Assembly: GCA_036250225.1 (NCBI GenBank)
Contig: JAPZLL010000009.1
Location: 310,001-374,000, forward strand
Direction: 5' to 3'
Length of the DNA: 64,000 nt
DNA from: Cercophora sp. LCS_1
Taxonomy: Eukaryota; Ascomycota; Sordariomycetes; Sordariales; Lasiosphaeriaceae
Positions 11,015 to 21,093 of this stretch are shown here, one piece after another (position 1 is the first letter of the stretch; the number at the start of each line of letters is the position of its first letter). Made by a program: the position numbers and the translations under genes. The notes under the pieces are model-generated. The model was given only the letters and a program-made list of their open reading frames with translations, had not been told where the DNA came from and did no database searches.

Positions 11015-11735
11015 ATGGCGCCCATGAAACAAGACAATAATAATCGTAGTAGTAATAATTACTACGGCGAGGACGTCAACAACCGCAAGGCCGACATCCT
11101 CGCCAGCTGCTACCTCGTCGACCAGGCGGCCGCGTCGCTGCGCGGTCTCCACTACTGCACTACCGGCGCCGCAGGGGCCGAGTGGTATTCCTGAGGTCCC
11201 TTCGACGGGACTGCCATCGCCGCCATCAAGCCCCCCCCTCGCGGCCATCACGTCGACCAACCAGCTCGCGCTGACTCCCAAGGCGAGGAAGTCATCTACG
11301 CGCGATGCTCACGGTACCGGTCGGCGAGGGGGGGCAGCACTGCGCATCAGGGAAGAATGTGAGAGGTTCTTTTGTGAGACGCTGCGCGCCATGTTTCTGG
11401 GTGAGAGGAACTCGGCTGCGCGGCTCTCCCGCCTGACGAGTGCTTATCAACAACAACAACAACACCATCAAGACAACGACTACGGCCATCCGGTCTCTGG
11501 GGTTTCGTCGCTGCCGCCTACGCCACCTGACGACTGCCCGATCGGGGACTCGGCCTGGATGGCATCCCGTGGCTTTGTGGCTGTGGGAGGCGTCGACTCC
11601 TGGCTCGAGATATGGGACTATGCCGGCGGTTCGAGCTTCCGCGCTTTTGTGGCCGAAAATGTCACGGGCGAAAGCAAGACCATGTTTGTCTTTTTTGACG
11701 CCCATGTTCTTGGGCGGGACCTGAAGCGAGCGTAG
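11015..11735 (+). CDS. Ornithine decarboxylase antizyme, expressed by +1 programmed ribosomal frameshifting
   Basis: ORF1 (11015-11194) encodes 59 residues and ends ...AEWYS at TCC-TGA (11189-11194). Skipping the T at 11192 reads GAG next and opens ORF2 (11193-11735, 180 residues). ORF2 begins EVPSTGLPSPP and runs without a stop through RRGGAALRIREECERFF to the antizyme core, which includes SWLEIWDYAGGSSFRAF and TMFVFFDAHVLGRDLKRA at its C-terminus. Together they give about 239 residues. Antizyme binds ornithine decarboxylase monomers, directs them to the proteasome and restrains polyamine uptake. High polyamines promote the frameshift, closing a feedback loop. UCC-UGA is the shift site known from animal and S. 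pombe antizymes. A CAA-repeat glutamine tract lies at about 11453-11467. No intron is needed. Automatic annotation would probably split or miss this gene. Confidence 0.95.
11192..11194 (+). other. +1 programmed frameshift site of antizyme mRNA (UCC-UGA)
   Basis: The ORF1 stop TGA sits in TGG TAT TCC TGA GGT. The tRNA reading TCC would slip forward by one base, so TGA becomes part of GAG (11193-11195). Antizyme-like protein sequence before and after the shift supports this, as does ORF2's lack of a suitable start codon of its own before the conserved EVPSTGLPSPP. Confidence 0.92.
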
Positions 11736-12242
11736 GTTTAACATGTATAGATTGTCAGAAAATGACGCTAACAATTGCTAGTCTCGTCGCTCTAATTGAG
11801 CTTGCCGAAGGGCCCCTTGATTGCCATCACATGGTTATCTGCATTGATCGGTCGATACCCGGAGATGAATCCAAGGCGTTAACAAGGGGTTTGCAATGGG
11901 CTGGTTTTTCGTTGACCACACTCGACTTTTGGGTGTCTGGCAGGGACGTCGTCAGTAACCAGTGGCTTTTCATGGGAATGGAACTCTAGGGCATCATGCA
12001 TTAGCCATTCGTTTAGAATTGGGCATAGGGACAGTTCGTTGCTTTTCTGGCTTTCAGAATGACAGGCGGCTAGCATTGCCGTGGGATGGTTTTTTCAGAT
12101 GTTAGTCTCAGCTTCGGTCGGTTATTCAGATATGGAATGTGAGATTGTTATGGGGCTTTCTATTATATCATGAATGCTCGTCGTGGAAAGTAATCTCGGA
12201 TTTCCTCATTGGATCATATATCATTTATTTTGCCGAGGTGAC
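11736..12242. other. Convergent 3' flanks of antizyme and HIS7
   Basis: AT-rich towards 12120-12240 (TATTATATCATGAATG, ATATATCATTTATTTTG), consistent with polyadenylation regions for both genes. No gene seen. Confidence 0.45.
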
Positions 12243-13954
12243 TCAAAGATCACCCTCAAACTGTCTAACCACCAACCCCTTTTCCGCCAGATAATCTTTT
12301 ACCTGCTGCACAGTGTACTCCCCTCTGTGGAACATGCCGGCTCCCAATGCCGCATCCGTCGTCGTCTGTTCAAACACCTCCTGGAAGTGTCCCGGGTTAC
12401 CAGCACCGCTGCTGGCAATGACCGGTATCCTAACCGCCTCCTTGACCTGTGTGATCAACTCCAGGTCAAACCCACTGTTTGTGCCATCCTTATCTATGCA
12501 GTTGAGCAGGATCTCTCCGGCGCCCATCGCCTCGACCGCCTGTGTGAGCTCAACCACATCCAAATCCCTCGTTTCCCGGCCTCCCTTGATCGTACATGCG
12601 TACCAGCAGTACTCCTCACCCTTTGGCCCAGGGAACTTGGTCTTGACCGTGGCATGGCGCGTAGCATCCAGCTTCGGCACGTATACCCGCTTGGGGTCAA
12701 CGCTGACAACTACAGCCTGGTTGCCATAGGCCTTGCTGATCTGCTCGATCGCCGTATTCCCATACAGCGTCTTGCCGCCAGCATAATACTCCTCCGCAGC
12801 AAGGACCGCGTCGCTGCCAATTGAGACCTTGTCCGCTCCGCTCTTGAAGTACATGGTTGCGATCTCCAAAGCGGAGACCTTTGTCCCATCCACATCAACA
12901 GTGTCCCGAATTCCACCTCCTATCGTGAGCGGTACAAATACCGTTTCGGATGTCCTCCTCAAGATCTCCAACATGGGCAGGTCCGCAACCGGACAATCCC
13001 TAAACGAAGTGATATTCAAAAATGTTACCTCGTCCGCCCCCTGCTCGTAGTATTTCCTCGCCATATCCACCGGCTTCCCCAGGTTCCGCACAGATCGATC
13101 TGCTGACTTCTCGCGCACATCGTACTGGTCGCCCTTGGTGACCACCAAATCTCCCTGGTCGTTTGTCCGCACATCCAAGCACGCAATCACACGTCTTGTC
13201 AATCCCTCGCTCGCAACGAGCTCTGAAGCTCCTCCGTTCGCAGCCTGCGGCGGGTGCTCAGCCAGTGCCTTTGCGCCTGACCCATCCAAGAACGCACGAA
13301 TCACCCGGAGACCGGCGACACCGCTCTTCTCGGGGTGGAATTGTGTGGCAAGAATGTTCCCCTTTGCAATGGCGCCAACGAACGTCTCCCCGCCGTAGGT
13401 GGCCGTCGCGACGGCCCAGCCTTGGCTCTCCAGATCGCCTTGCTTGTAGGGGTATTTGTACGAGTGGACGTAGTAGTATTTGGAGCTCGGCGAGAGACCA
13501 TAGAGGGCGGGGTTCGTTGGGCAGGAGGCATTGTTCCAGCCGATGTGCGGGACGGATTTGGAGGTGTCGTCGAAGCGATCGAGAGAGCCGGGGATGAGGC
13601 TAAGGCCGGCGCAGTCGGGGTCTTCGGCGGAGGAGGAGAACACGGCTTGGAGACCGACACAGATGCCCATGAAGGGTTTGCCGGCGTCGATGTGGGCGCG
13701 GACGGCGGGGAGGAAGCCGGCGGAGGCGAGTTGAGAGAGGCAGTGGCCGAAGTGGCCGACGCCAGGGAGGATCAGTTTCTATGAAGGAGACGGTTAGGTT
13801 GGTCGACATAACATAGTAAAAGAGCGTGTACTTCAGCATTGGCGACCTCCTCCGGGGATCGGATCCATTCGACTTGGTATCCGACGCGCTCGATGGCATT
13901 GACGAGTGAGCGCACGTTGCCGGCGACATAGTCGAGGAGGTGAACGGTTGGCAT
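12243..13954 (-). CDS. HIS7: Imidazole glycerol phosphate synthase HisHF (bifunctional glutamine amidotransferase/cyclase)
   Basis: Exons 13954-13832 and 13778-12243 around a 53-nt GTAC...ATAG intron give 552 residues, the same length as yeast His7. It makes imidazole glycerol phosphate and AICAR from PRFAR and glutamine in the fifth histidine step. The N-terminal class I amidotransferase starts MPTVHLLDYVAGNVRSL; the nucleophile is Cys81 in MGICVGLQ and the His/Glu pair lies in ATQFHPEKSG. The C-terminal HisF barrel starts RRVIACLDVRTNDQGDLVV and carries FLNITSFRDCP, TIGGGIRDT and VIASSGAGN. All catalytic motifs look intact. It is divergent from the TFIIIC subunit gene, and a CPC1/Gcn4-type element about 90 bp upstream fits amino-acid control. 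Confidence 0.97.
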
Positions 13955-14363
13955 CTTGAATTTCGGTATCGAGTCAATGAGCTAGCAATGGTGTAGGGAC
14001 CAGAGTTAGGGGGTTCGTCAAGATGATACTGCCCGCAGGTTGTGACTCAAGTGCATTCGAAAATCTGGGACCGCCGCTGGGCGATGGCGGGGCAGTTGAC
14101 AGCAGTACCCCGCCATCGTCGCAACAGGGGTCCTAGTTACTATTCTGCCGCGATTGACCGCTAACTTTTGCGATTGGGGTCAATTGGGGGGCGTCGGCAC
14201 AATTGGCATTCCTTTCACAACCTTGATATAGCCCCGACGCGCGGCGGCGCACATTTTACAAGCCATTGATCGGATACTAATCGCTCTAAACTTCTCTCCA
14301 CCCTTTAAAAGTTCCTCCGACCAGCAAACGTACGTCGTCGGGCCCAATCCGTTCCATATCGCC
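13955..14363. promoter_or_regulatory. Shared divergent promoter of HIS7 and the TFIIIC subunit gene
   Basis: 409 bp between the two start codons. It contains the CPC1-type element listed separately, plus GAGTCA at 13971-13976 (TGACTC on the HIS7 strand), close to the HIS7 start. Confidence 0.6.
14043..14049 (-). promoter_or_regulatory. CPC1/Gcn4-type element TGACTCA
   Basis: A perfect TGA(C/G)TCA core lies about 90 bp upstream of the HIS7 start. Gcn4/CPC1 activators bind this core in front of amino-acid biosynthesis genes. A half-similar TGACTC at 13976-13971 is nearer the start. Function is inferred from sequence and position only. Confidence 0.6.
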
Positions 14364-15553
14364 ATGGCCCAATCCGGGGCAGCGCAACAGGGCGCGCAAG
14401 CCGAGAATGAGGATGAATGGGAGTACGAATACTCTACGACGGAGACAGAGGTTCGCTCTCTTTGGCTCGTTCTAAAGTCACCTGTGCTGACAGCATCTAG
14501 ACATACTATCTGACTCTCGACCTCTCCGTCCGCGATTTCCTCGAGCGACGTCCTGAAGACGACAAAGTCATTCACAACCGCGGCGGCTATCGAATATGGT
14601 ACAATCCTTTGTTTACCGATCATCGGTTCACGGGCGCCGACGCCGATGCCGACGGCGGTGACGACAACCAACCTCCTGGCGACGAACCCGAGCGCGACAA
14701 AGAACTCGAGAACCTCGGCTTGCCGCAACAACCCGATGAGCAAGACATGATCGATCCACAGTTGCAAGAGCCGCCTCCGGAGGAACCGAAAACTGTCGAA
14801 GCAGAAGAGGACAAGGTGATCGACGAGATCCAGATCCTCGACCTGCACTCGAACGAGCCGCTCGTCTCCTACCGAAACCACATCTTCCGCGGCACTTGGT
14901 CCGAGAACATTGGCACCGAGATGATCTTTACGCGACACAACGAGACAGCGCCGCTCCCAGCGATCCGTCGTTTGCAGAGAGGGATCGACCTCATAGCAGC
15001 AAGCTCAGCAAGAATTAGCTTTAGGGAGGCGACGCTGCGACTTAAGTCGGATGAGGAAGAGGCCGAGGCCAATGCTGCCCTCGATGCCTACGGAGAGCCG
15101 GAAGACCTCCCGGAGCGGTATAAAAGGAACGGCGGTGTCTACATCCATATTGGCGGTGACAAGAGCGGGCATCGACAGCCGCAGGCGCATTTCCTGGAGG
15201 ATCTAATCGCGCTAAAACGGAAGCGGGGAGAGACGGACGATGTGACAGTTCAACCGCTCGAGACCCGGTATAACCAGCTCATGCACGAGGACGAGGCGGA
15301 GGAGAAGCGGCGCAAGAAACTCCAAGTGGACCAGGCCCGCGCGCTTAAGTGGCGCGAGAACCGGAAGGGCGAGGACGGTTTGTACCCGCCAGTCGAGGTT
15401 ACAGCGGCGCCGATGAGGGAACCCAAGAAAGTGAGGGGAAGAGGTGGCATGCGCGGACGACAGAGGAGACCGTTGATTCTTAGGGACCAAGAAGAGGATA
15501 CCGTCAACGGTGTGCCCAGTGGGTTTGGCACGGGGTTTGACGGGGAGAACTGA
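14364..15553 (+). CDS. Transcription factor TFIIIC tau55-related subunit
   Basis: Exons 14364-14450 and 14501-15553 around a 50-nt intron (branch GCTGAC, acceptor CTAG) give 379 residues. The splice joins EWEYEYSTTETE to TYYLTLDLS, recreating the hallmark N-terminal motif of the TFIIIC sub6/tau55 family (GTF3C6, yeast Tfc7), a subunit of the factor that binds A and B boxes of tRNA genes. A second conserved stretch lies around NEPLVSYRNHIFRGTWSENI with MIFTRH. Between them is an acidic, Pro-rich linker. The C-terminus is basic and ends in an RGRGGMRGRQRR tail. The start is the first ATG and is close to the conserved motif. Assignment rests on the two motifs. Confidence 0.85.
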
Positions 15554-16208
15554 TTGGCGGTGCAATGTAAGATGGTGGCGATGTTACCAACTGTAGTTTA
15601 CGAGAGTTATGATACCCAATCCGTTACGAATAATATAACAAATGAACTGTAAACGGTGTTGAAGTCATCTCCCCCTGCTTAATTCCCCGCCATTCCTGAT
15701 TGAATGTTGTCGGACGAGATGCCCTGATCGTCGCCTCGTCAGGGCCCGCGATGACGTCGGTGCTAAGGGGACGCCGACCCGGAGAACTCTCGTGAACTGT
15801 CAGGGACTTCTCGATCGGGTGGGATGGGCTGCAGCATGGTTTTCGCTTAGTTCTGCCAACGCATCCGCAAAGTCCTGTCTACCTGCGTCCATTCCCAACA
15901 AAGGCGGGTGACGCATGTCGTAAGTACGAAACAAATCCGCCACTTGGCGCAGCCCGAAACCCGGTGACCCGAGCGAACATCACCCAACTTCCGCGCGCGG
16001 GCCGCGGGCAAACAACCCCTTTGAACCCCGTTCTTCTTTTCCTCCAACATTATTTCTCCCTCCATCCCTTTTTCCTACTTCTCAACCTAAGCCCAAGTAT
16101 CCTTGTTTCATTTCTTTTTTTCTTTTTAGCAATCTTTTTGGATGCCATTTCCATAAGCAAGTTCAGCCCCAGCGCTCTGTCGCAAAACCAAACACACCGC
16201 CACCAACC
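15554..16208. other. Gap between TFIIIC subunit and Vps62-like genes
   Basis: Holds a 3' flank and the C/T-rich promoter and leader of the Vps62-like gene (TTTCATTTCTTTTTTTCTTTTT near 16108-16130). No gene seen. Confidence 0.4.
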
Positions 16209-17930
16209 ATGTCCGAAGACGTCGTCGACGACCCATCCGTTCCGCCGCCGACCGATTCCACTCCCCTCCTCGGCGTCCGCCCCAAACAGCCCCGCCACAA
16301 GAACCTCCGCAAGCTCGTCAAGCGAAACCTCCGCCGCATCGTCCTGCTTTCGTCTCTGTTAGCAACACTCGTCTTCCTCCTCTGGCTGATCCCGCGCCTC
16401 GTCAAACCGACCGAGCCGGACGAGTACGAGCGCCAGCGTGACAAGCAATGGGTCGATTCGTCGCCGTACTGGATCGATCGGCAACTATGTCGCTGGCTCA
16501 GTCTGTGCGGGATCATGCACATACGATGGGATGCGCCGGCGCTGGGTGACGATGCGGGGGACCTGGCGGTTGAGATGCTCAAGTTGTTAGCGCTGGGGCT
16601 AAGCGCGCAACGCGGGATGACATACAAAGACGGCGAGGAAGAAGCATGGGAGACTGCACCGATGGATCATGAGGGAGGGCGGATCAAGGGGCTCGGGACT
16701 GGCAGTGGGAAGATATTGGAGGATGTGCCGGATTTCGTGCTGCAGCATGCGCCGTTGGTTCATTTGTACAGCGAGGAGAATTTCTGGCCTTCGGATATGA
16801 GGGAGCATCTGAGGCATCTGAGCGCGTTTGAGGGCGGTGGAGAGATTAACATGTCGGCGCCGTTGAGTTTGGAGCATCTTGGGGAATTGAATCGGCACAA
16901 GGGGATCGTGTTTTTGGAGAGCGAGGATGACGTTGAGCGTCGGCCCGAGTGGTTGCACAGTCGGGTTGGGATTCCGCAGGCGTTTGGGAAGGACGAGTTA
17001 GAGGACGTCGAGCCGCCGGCGGATGAGAAGGAGCCGAGTCGCGGGGGCAGGACGTGGTGGGATGCTGACAAGAAACATCCACCGCAGATGATCACGGATC
17101 CGGGTGAGAGAAGGGGCAAGGACAGGCGACCGCATCAGAAACGGAGCGCCGAGTCCCGATTACCGATTGAGGATTACGAGAGGGCTTCCGAGGATGGAAA
17201 GCCAACGCCCGGCGGATACTCGACAGGGCCTGCTGTGCTCATTCTTGTCGACAAAGGCTCGGGGATCCTCGATGCTTTCTGGTTCTTCTTTTACAGTTAC
17301 AATCTCGGCCAGACGGTGCTCAACATTCGATTTGGGAACCACGTCGGCGACTGGGAGCACTGCATGATTCGCTATGATCATGGCGTCCCTCGCGCCATGT
17401 TCCTCAGCGAGCACGCCGGCGGCAAGGCCTACGCGTGGAAGGCTATGGAGAAGAAGCGCGTCAACGGCAGCGAGTTTGAGCGTCCCGTCATCTATTCAGC
17501 TGTCGGAAGCCACGCCATGTATGCCCTGCCTGGGTGGCATCCCTACGTTCTTCCCTTCAAGATGCTCAAGGACATCACCGACGAGGGCCCGCTCTGGGAC
17601 CCAGCGCAGAACCACCTCGCGTATTGGTACGACTACGAGGCGGGCAACGAGGAGGTCGCCGGCCCTCAGGACAGAGAACCGACAAGCCTGGAGCCGGCAG
17701 CGTCCAATCCCGGTGCGCCGGTCTCGTGGTTCCACTACAAGGGGTTCTGGGGGGATGACATTTACCCGCTCAGCGATCGCCGACAATGGAGGCTGTTTGG
17801 AGAGTATCACTACATCGTCGGGCCACTGGGGCCAAAGTTCAAGTTTTTGGAGAGAAGGAAAGTGTGTCAGACGGAGAAGTGCACGATTGTGGACAGCATC
17901 GCGGCGGGAGAGAAGTCAGCATGGTATTAA
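16209..17930 (+). CDS. Vps62/Tda6-like type II membrane protein
   Basis: Intronless, 573 residues. A basic cytosolic tail (RHKNLRKLVKRNLRR) is followed by one membrane segment at about residues 44-61 (IVLLSSLLATLVFLLWLI), then a large lumenal part. The C-terminal half carries the Vps62 signature: LDAFWFFFYSYNLG, FGNHVGDWEHCMIRY, FLSEHAGGKAYAW, YSAVGSHAMYALPG and LAYWYDYE. Yeast Vps62 and Tda6 are linked to vacuolar protein sorting, with unknown biochemistry. The middle region is charged and weakly conserved. Start at 16209 has A at -3 (ACCATG) and follows a pyrimidine-rich leader. Family membership is strongly supported; the role is not established. Confidence 0.85.
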   Translation: MSEDVVDDPSVPPPTDSTPLLGVRPKQPRHKNLRKLVKRNLRRIVLLSSLLATLVFLLWLIPRLVKPTEPDEYERQRDKQWVDSSPYWIDRQLCRWLSLCGIMHIRWDAPALGDDAGDLAVEMLKLLALGLSAQRGMTYKDGEEEAWETAPMDHEGGRIKGLGTGSGKILEDVPDFVLQHAPLVHLYSEENFWPSDMREHLRHLSAFEGGGEINMSAPLSLEHLGELNRHKGIVFLESEDDVERRPEWLHSRVGIPQAFGKDELEDVEPPADEKEPSRGGRTWWDADKKHPPQMITDPGERRGKDRRPHQKRSAESRLPIEDYERASEDGKPTPGGYSTGPAVLILVDKGSGILDAFWFFFYSYNLGQTVLNIRFGNHVGDWEHCMIRYDHGVPRAMFLSEHAGGKAYAWKAMEKKRVNGSEFERPVIYSAVGSHAMYALPGWHPYVLPFKMLKDITDEGPLWDPAQNHLAYWYDYEAGNEEVAGPQDREPTSLEPAASNPGAPVSWFHYKGFWGDDIYPLSDRRQWRLFGEYHYIVGPLGPKFKFLERRKVCQTEKCTIVDSIAAGEKSAWY

Positions 17931-18910
17931 GGTGTAACATCTGCGGTGTAACTCGGGGTTTTGAGGGGCCATGATACCCTTTTGAGGTTTTGGGCACAAT
18001 TGGGTTGGGGCATTGCTCGTATTAGACCGGCGCGATACGGTGGGACTTTGCTTGGACAGAAACGGATGGCTGTGCGTATCTTTGGAGCTCATGTCTAGCA
18101 CTTATTGAGTTTCCTTCCAGGTCAACAACAGTGAGATGTTCGACACGTGCGAGACAGCAAACAGCAAACAGAAAATATCTTAGAATGCAACGACGTTCAA
18201 TCTTGTGCCACAGTGCTGGCACCGGACCCGGGAGACTGGGACAAACGCCGTGTGCCGGCACGGGCCGGCAGTTGAGTGGCTCGATCAGGCACTGCAGCGC
18301 CGCACAGCTATGCACATGGCCTCTCGGAGAATACCAGTCTCGCCATCGGAAGCGTGTAAGCGACGTCCGCCCTACGGTTAAGACTCAGAGTACATCCACC
18401 TTCGTCCAATCTCAAGAGCCTCGTCCGTTTCCCATCCGGAATGCAGACCCATTTATCATGATCCTTCGATGCTCGGATGCCAACAGCGCAATACAACGAC
18501 GGCTAATAGCAGGGGTCTTGGTGCATACCCCGCCAATCACCATGCCCTCATCTCGCCACTAAGACTGCAGACATGCTCGACACCCACCGTTTGGGTCTTG
18601 GGTGCGTCATTTTTCGCTGGCGAGACCCCGGACTGGAAACCCGAGTTGCTGCAGTTGGCTTGGCGAGCATGCAAGGTCTCTCCCATTCCAAAACCATGCA
18701 GGTTGCCCCGTACTGGCAAGCTGTTACCCACCTTACCGGTGTGCTGGGTGGCACGTCTTTCCTCTGGTCCCCGGCCGGTCTAATTCGCCTCGAAGGGGAT
18801 ACCGGTCTGTGTGCCCCTCTTGTTTTCTGCCACCTCCTTCCGTCAAATCAGCGAGCAAGCTACAGCTTTTCAACTTTTTACCACACTGCAATCTTGTCAA
18901 CACCGCGATC
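17931..18910. other. Gap upstream of FAD monooxygenase gene
   Basis: About 1 kb of flank and promoter. Several overlapping open frames on both strands between 18131 and 18900 lack recognisable content. No gene called. Confidence 0.35.
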
Positions 18911-20204
18911 ATGACCGCCCCAGAGCCGAACAAGACCCCAAAGGTCGCCGTCGTCGGTGCTGGTCTCACAGGCATGCTCGCAGCCCACGGCCTGAAAAAG
19001 GTAACACCCTCCAGCCCCCCAATCTGCACACTGCCTGACCCAACCCCCACAGAACGGCTTCGACGTCGTGATCTTTGACTCGGAGAAGCACATCGACGCT
19101 CGTCCTCGCGACTGGACCATTGTGCTTCACTGGGCCATGCCCACCTTCTCCAAGCTTCTCCCGGAGTCTGTCATCGCCAATCTCGACACTGCCATCTGCA
19201 ATCCCCGCCTGGACTTCACGCCCGAAGTCGAGTGCCTGCCCTGTCTCAACGGCGTCACCGGCGATCTCATGTTCAAAAGCCCTATGCCAGGCTCCCGTCG
19301 CGTCTCTCGTCAGCGTTTGCGCAAGGTTCTCTCCGAGGGCCTGGACGTCCAATGGGACAAGAAACTTGTCGACCTTTCCTCCACCCCGGATCACGTCACC
19401 CTCAGCTTCGCCGATGGCTCAACCGTCCAGGCGGATTTCGTCCTCGGAACAGATGGTCCTTCCTCTGCGGTGCGCTCGCTTCTCTTCCACGACGACCCGA
19501 AAGCCAGCATTGTGCCATCGGGATATTACCTCGCTACAGCGATCATGCAGCACGGCGACGCAGCCAAGGTCGAGCCAGTTCATAACTCCCATCCCGTTGC
19601 GACCATCGTGATGGGCACGTCCTCTGTCGGCGGTATAGGCAGTACGTCCCCCCTTCCTCTCTCTCTCCGTTTTAAAAATCTTACGGCCATAGCAATGTAC
19701 ACACCCTCCCCCTCCCTCTCAACATGGTCCGTCTTCTGGGTCAAGATCTTCCGCCGCGGCGCCTTCCCCGACCCGCCAGCCCGCTACGGTCTCGAAGCGC
19801 TCCGCTATCTCAAGGAAACCACCAAGGATCTCGTCGAGCCGTTCCAAAGCCAGATCGACTGGGCCAAGGAAGACGACACAACGACCTGTTTCATCGACGA
19901 GATGAAGACTTGGACGCCAGCGCTGGGCTTTGATACCCATGGTGGACGGGTCACGTTGGCGGGCGATGCCGCGCATCCTATGTTGCCGTATCGTGGGCAA
20001 GGGTTTCAGCATGCGGTTGTGGATGCGGATTTGTTTGTGGAGGCGTTGAAGGCGGGACAGGGACTTGATGGGTATAATGCTGAGATGGTGGAGCGCGGCG
20101 CAAAGGCGGTCGCGCAGAGTTTGAGGGAGGCGGAGCTGAGTATGGATTTGGAGGGGGTCAAGAAGATGATGATGGCTAGGCAGGGGCATGGGAAGAGTGC
20201 TTGA
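18911..20204 (+). CDS. FAD-dependent monooxygenase (salicylate hydroxylase-like, group A)
   Basis: Three exons (18911-19000, 19053-19641, 19693-20204) with introns of 52 and 51 nt give 396 residues. The Rossmann motif VVGAGLTG lies at about residues 14-21, interrupted from its beta-strand partner (GFDVVIFDSEKH) by intron 1. The later FAD motifs are LGTDGPSSAVR and LAGDAAHPMLPYRGQG. This is the layout of group A flavoprotein hydroxylases that use NAD(P)H and O2 on aromatic or polyketide substrates. No membrane segment is seen, so it is probably soluble. No biosynthetic core enzyme lies beside it, so the substrate is unknown. Splice joins all keep frame and restore motifs, so the gene looks intact. 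Confidence 0.88.
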
Positions 20205-21093
20205 GGGTTTTTAGAAGGTCGGTTAGGGAGGGATTGGAGGGGTTGTACGGACGGGGGAGCGGCGCAGGGTTCATAGTGGCGACAGAGCGCCCTGGCGGCC
20301 GGATGTCCTGCTCTTTCCGGAACGTTGAGATGAGTTATCGGTCGGGCTTTTCCCTATGTGTTAATCTGCTTGTTTCACTTGACGATTTCCCCTGCTCTGG
20401 AATTACGGAATGTCTTGTCTGTGAAACGCCGGCCGAGTTAATGTGGCACACGTCCATTCCACCGCCCAAGTATACACCTAAGGTAAGGTAGGTAATCTAT
20501 ACGCCGCAGCTCCCAGACGATGAGAAGAAAATCATGTCAGGCCCGACAGCAGCTGTCCGTCTTCTTGGCATCACCTGGTCTACCCCTCACCGCGGCTTCA
20601 GCTCCCCTGTCATGAACCCGAAAACTGAACCTAGCTGGCCTACGTCCGAAAAATCGAAATGGATCTCAAGTCCCGATTTCGACAAGTTCGCGAAGCTACG
20701 CGGGAACTCGCCAGTCACCCAACAAAGGATACCCTCTCACCGGGTCAAGAAAACACGAGTCGAGAGAGCACAAGTCGAGAAAACACGACACAAGTCGGAC
20801 CCCCGGCTCACCATCCCGGATGCAGCGTCTGTGGGGGCCGCCATTTCAGAACTGGTGGACATCAACCAACCCGGCGGTGATGACAGGAGAGTAACTTTAT
20901 TGTCCTCAGAACGCAGCCTGAGAATCAGTGTCACCCATTTTGGACCGGCGCCCAGGCGCAACTACAACTCGATCGAAATATATCGACAGAAGGCTCCAGT
21001 TCGGAATAGTTCTTCTGTTCGCTGGCCTGCCGTCGGGCCCGCACGAACCTTCTTCCCTTCATTTGCAGTCGAAGATGCCAGATCCATCATTAA
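20205..21093. other. Gap before HET pseudogene
   Basis: A 189-codon open frame (20534-21100) without recognisable domain overlaps the region where the 5' part of the HET gene should lie. It does not match a HET N-terminus. I treat it as non-coding or decayed sequence. Confidence 0.3.

Noticed and set aside
12174..12824. 216-codon plus-strand frame opposite HIS7
   Set aside because: Antisense shadow; HIS7 on the other strand has full family motifs and the expected length.
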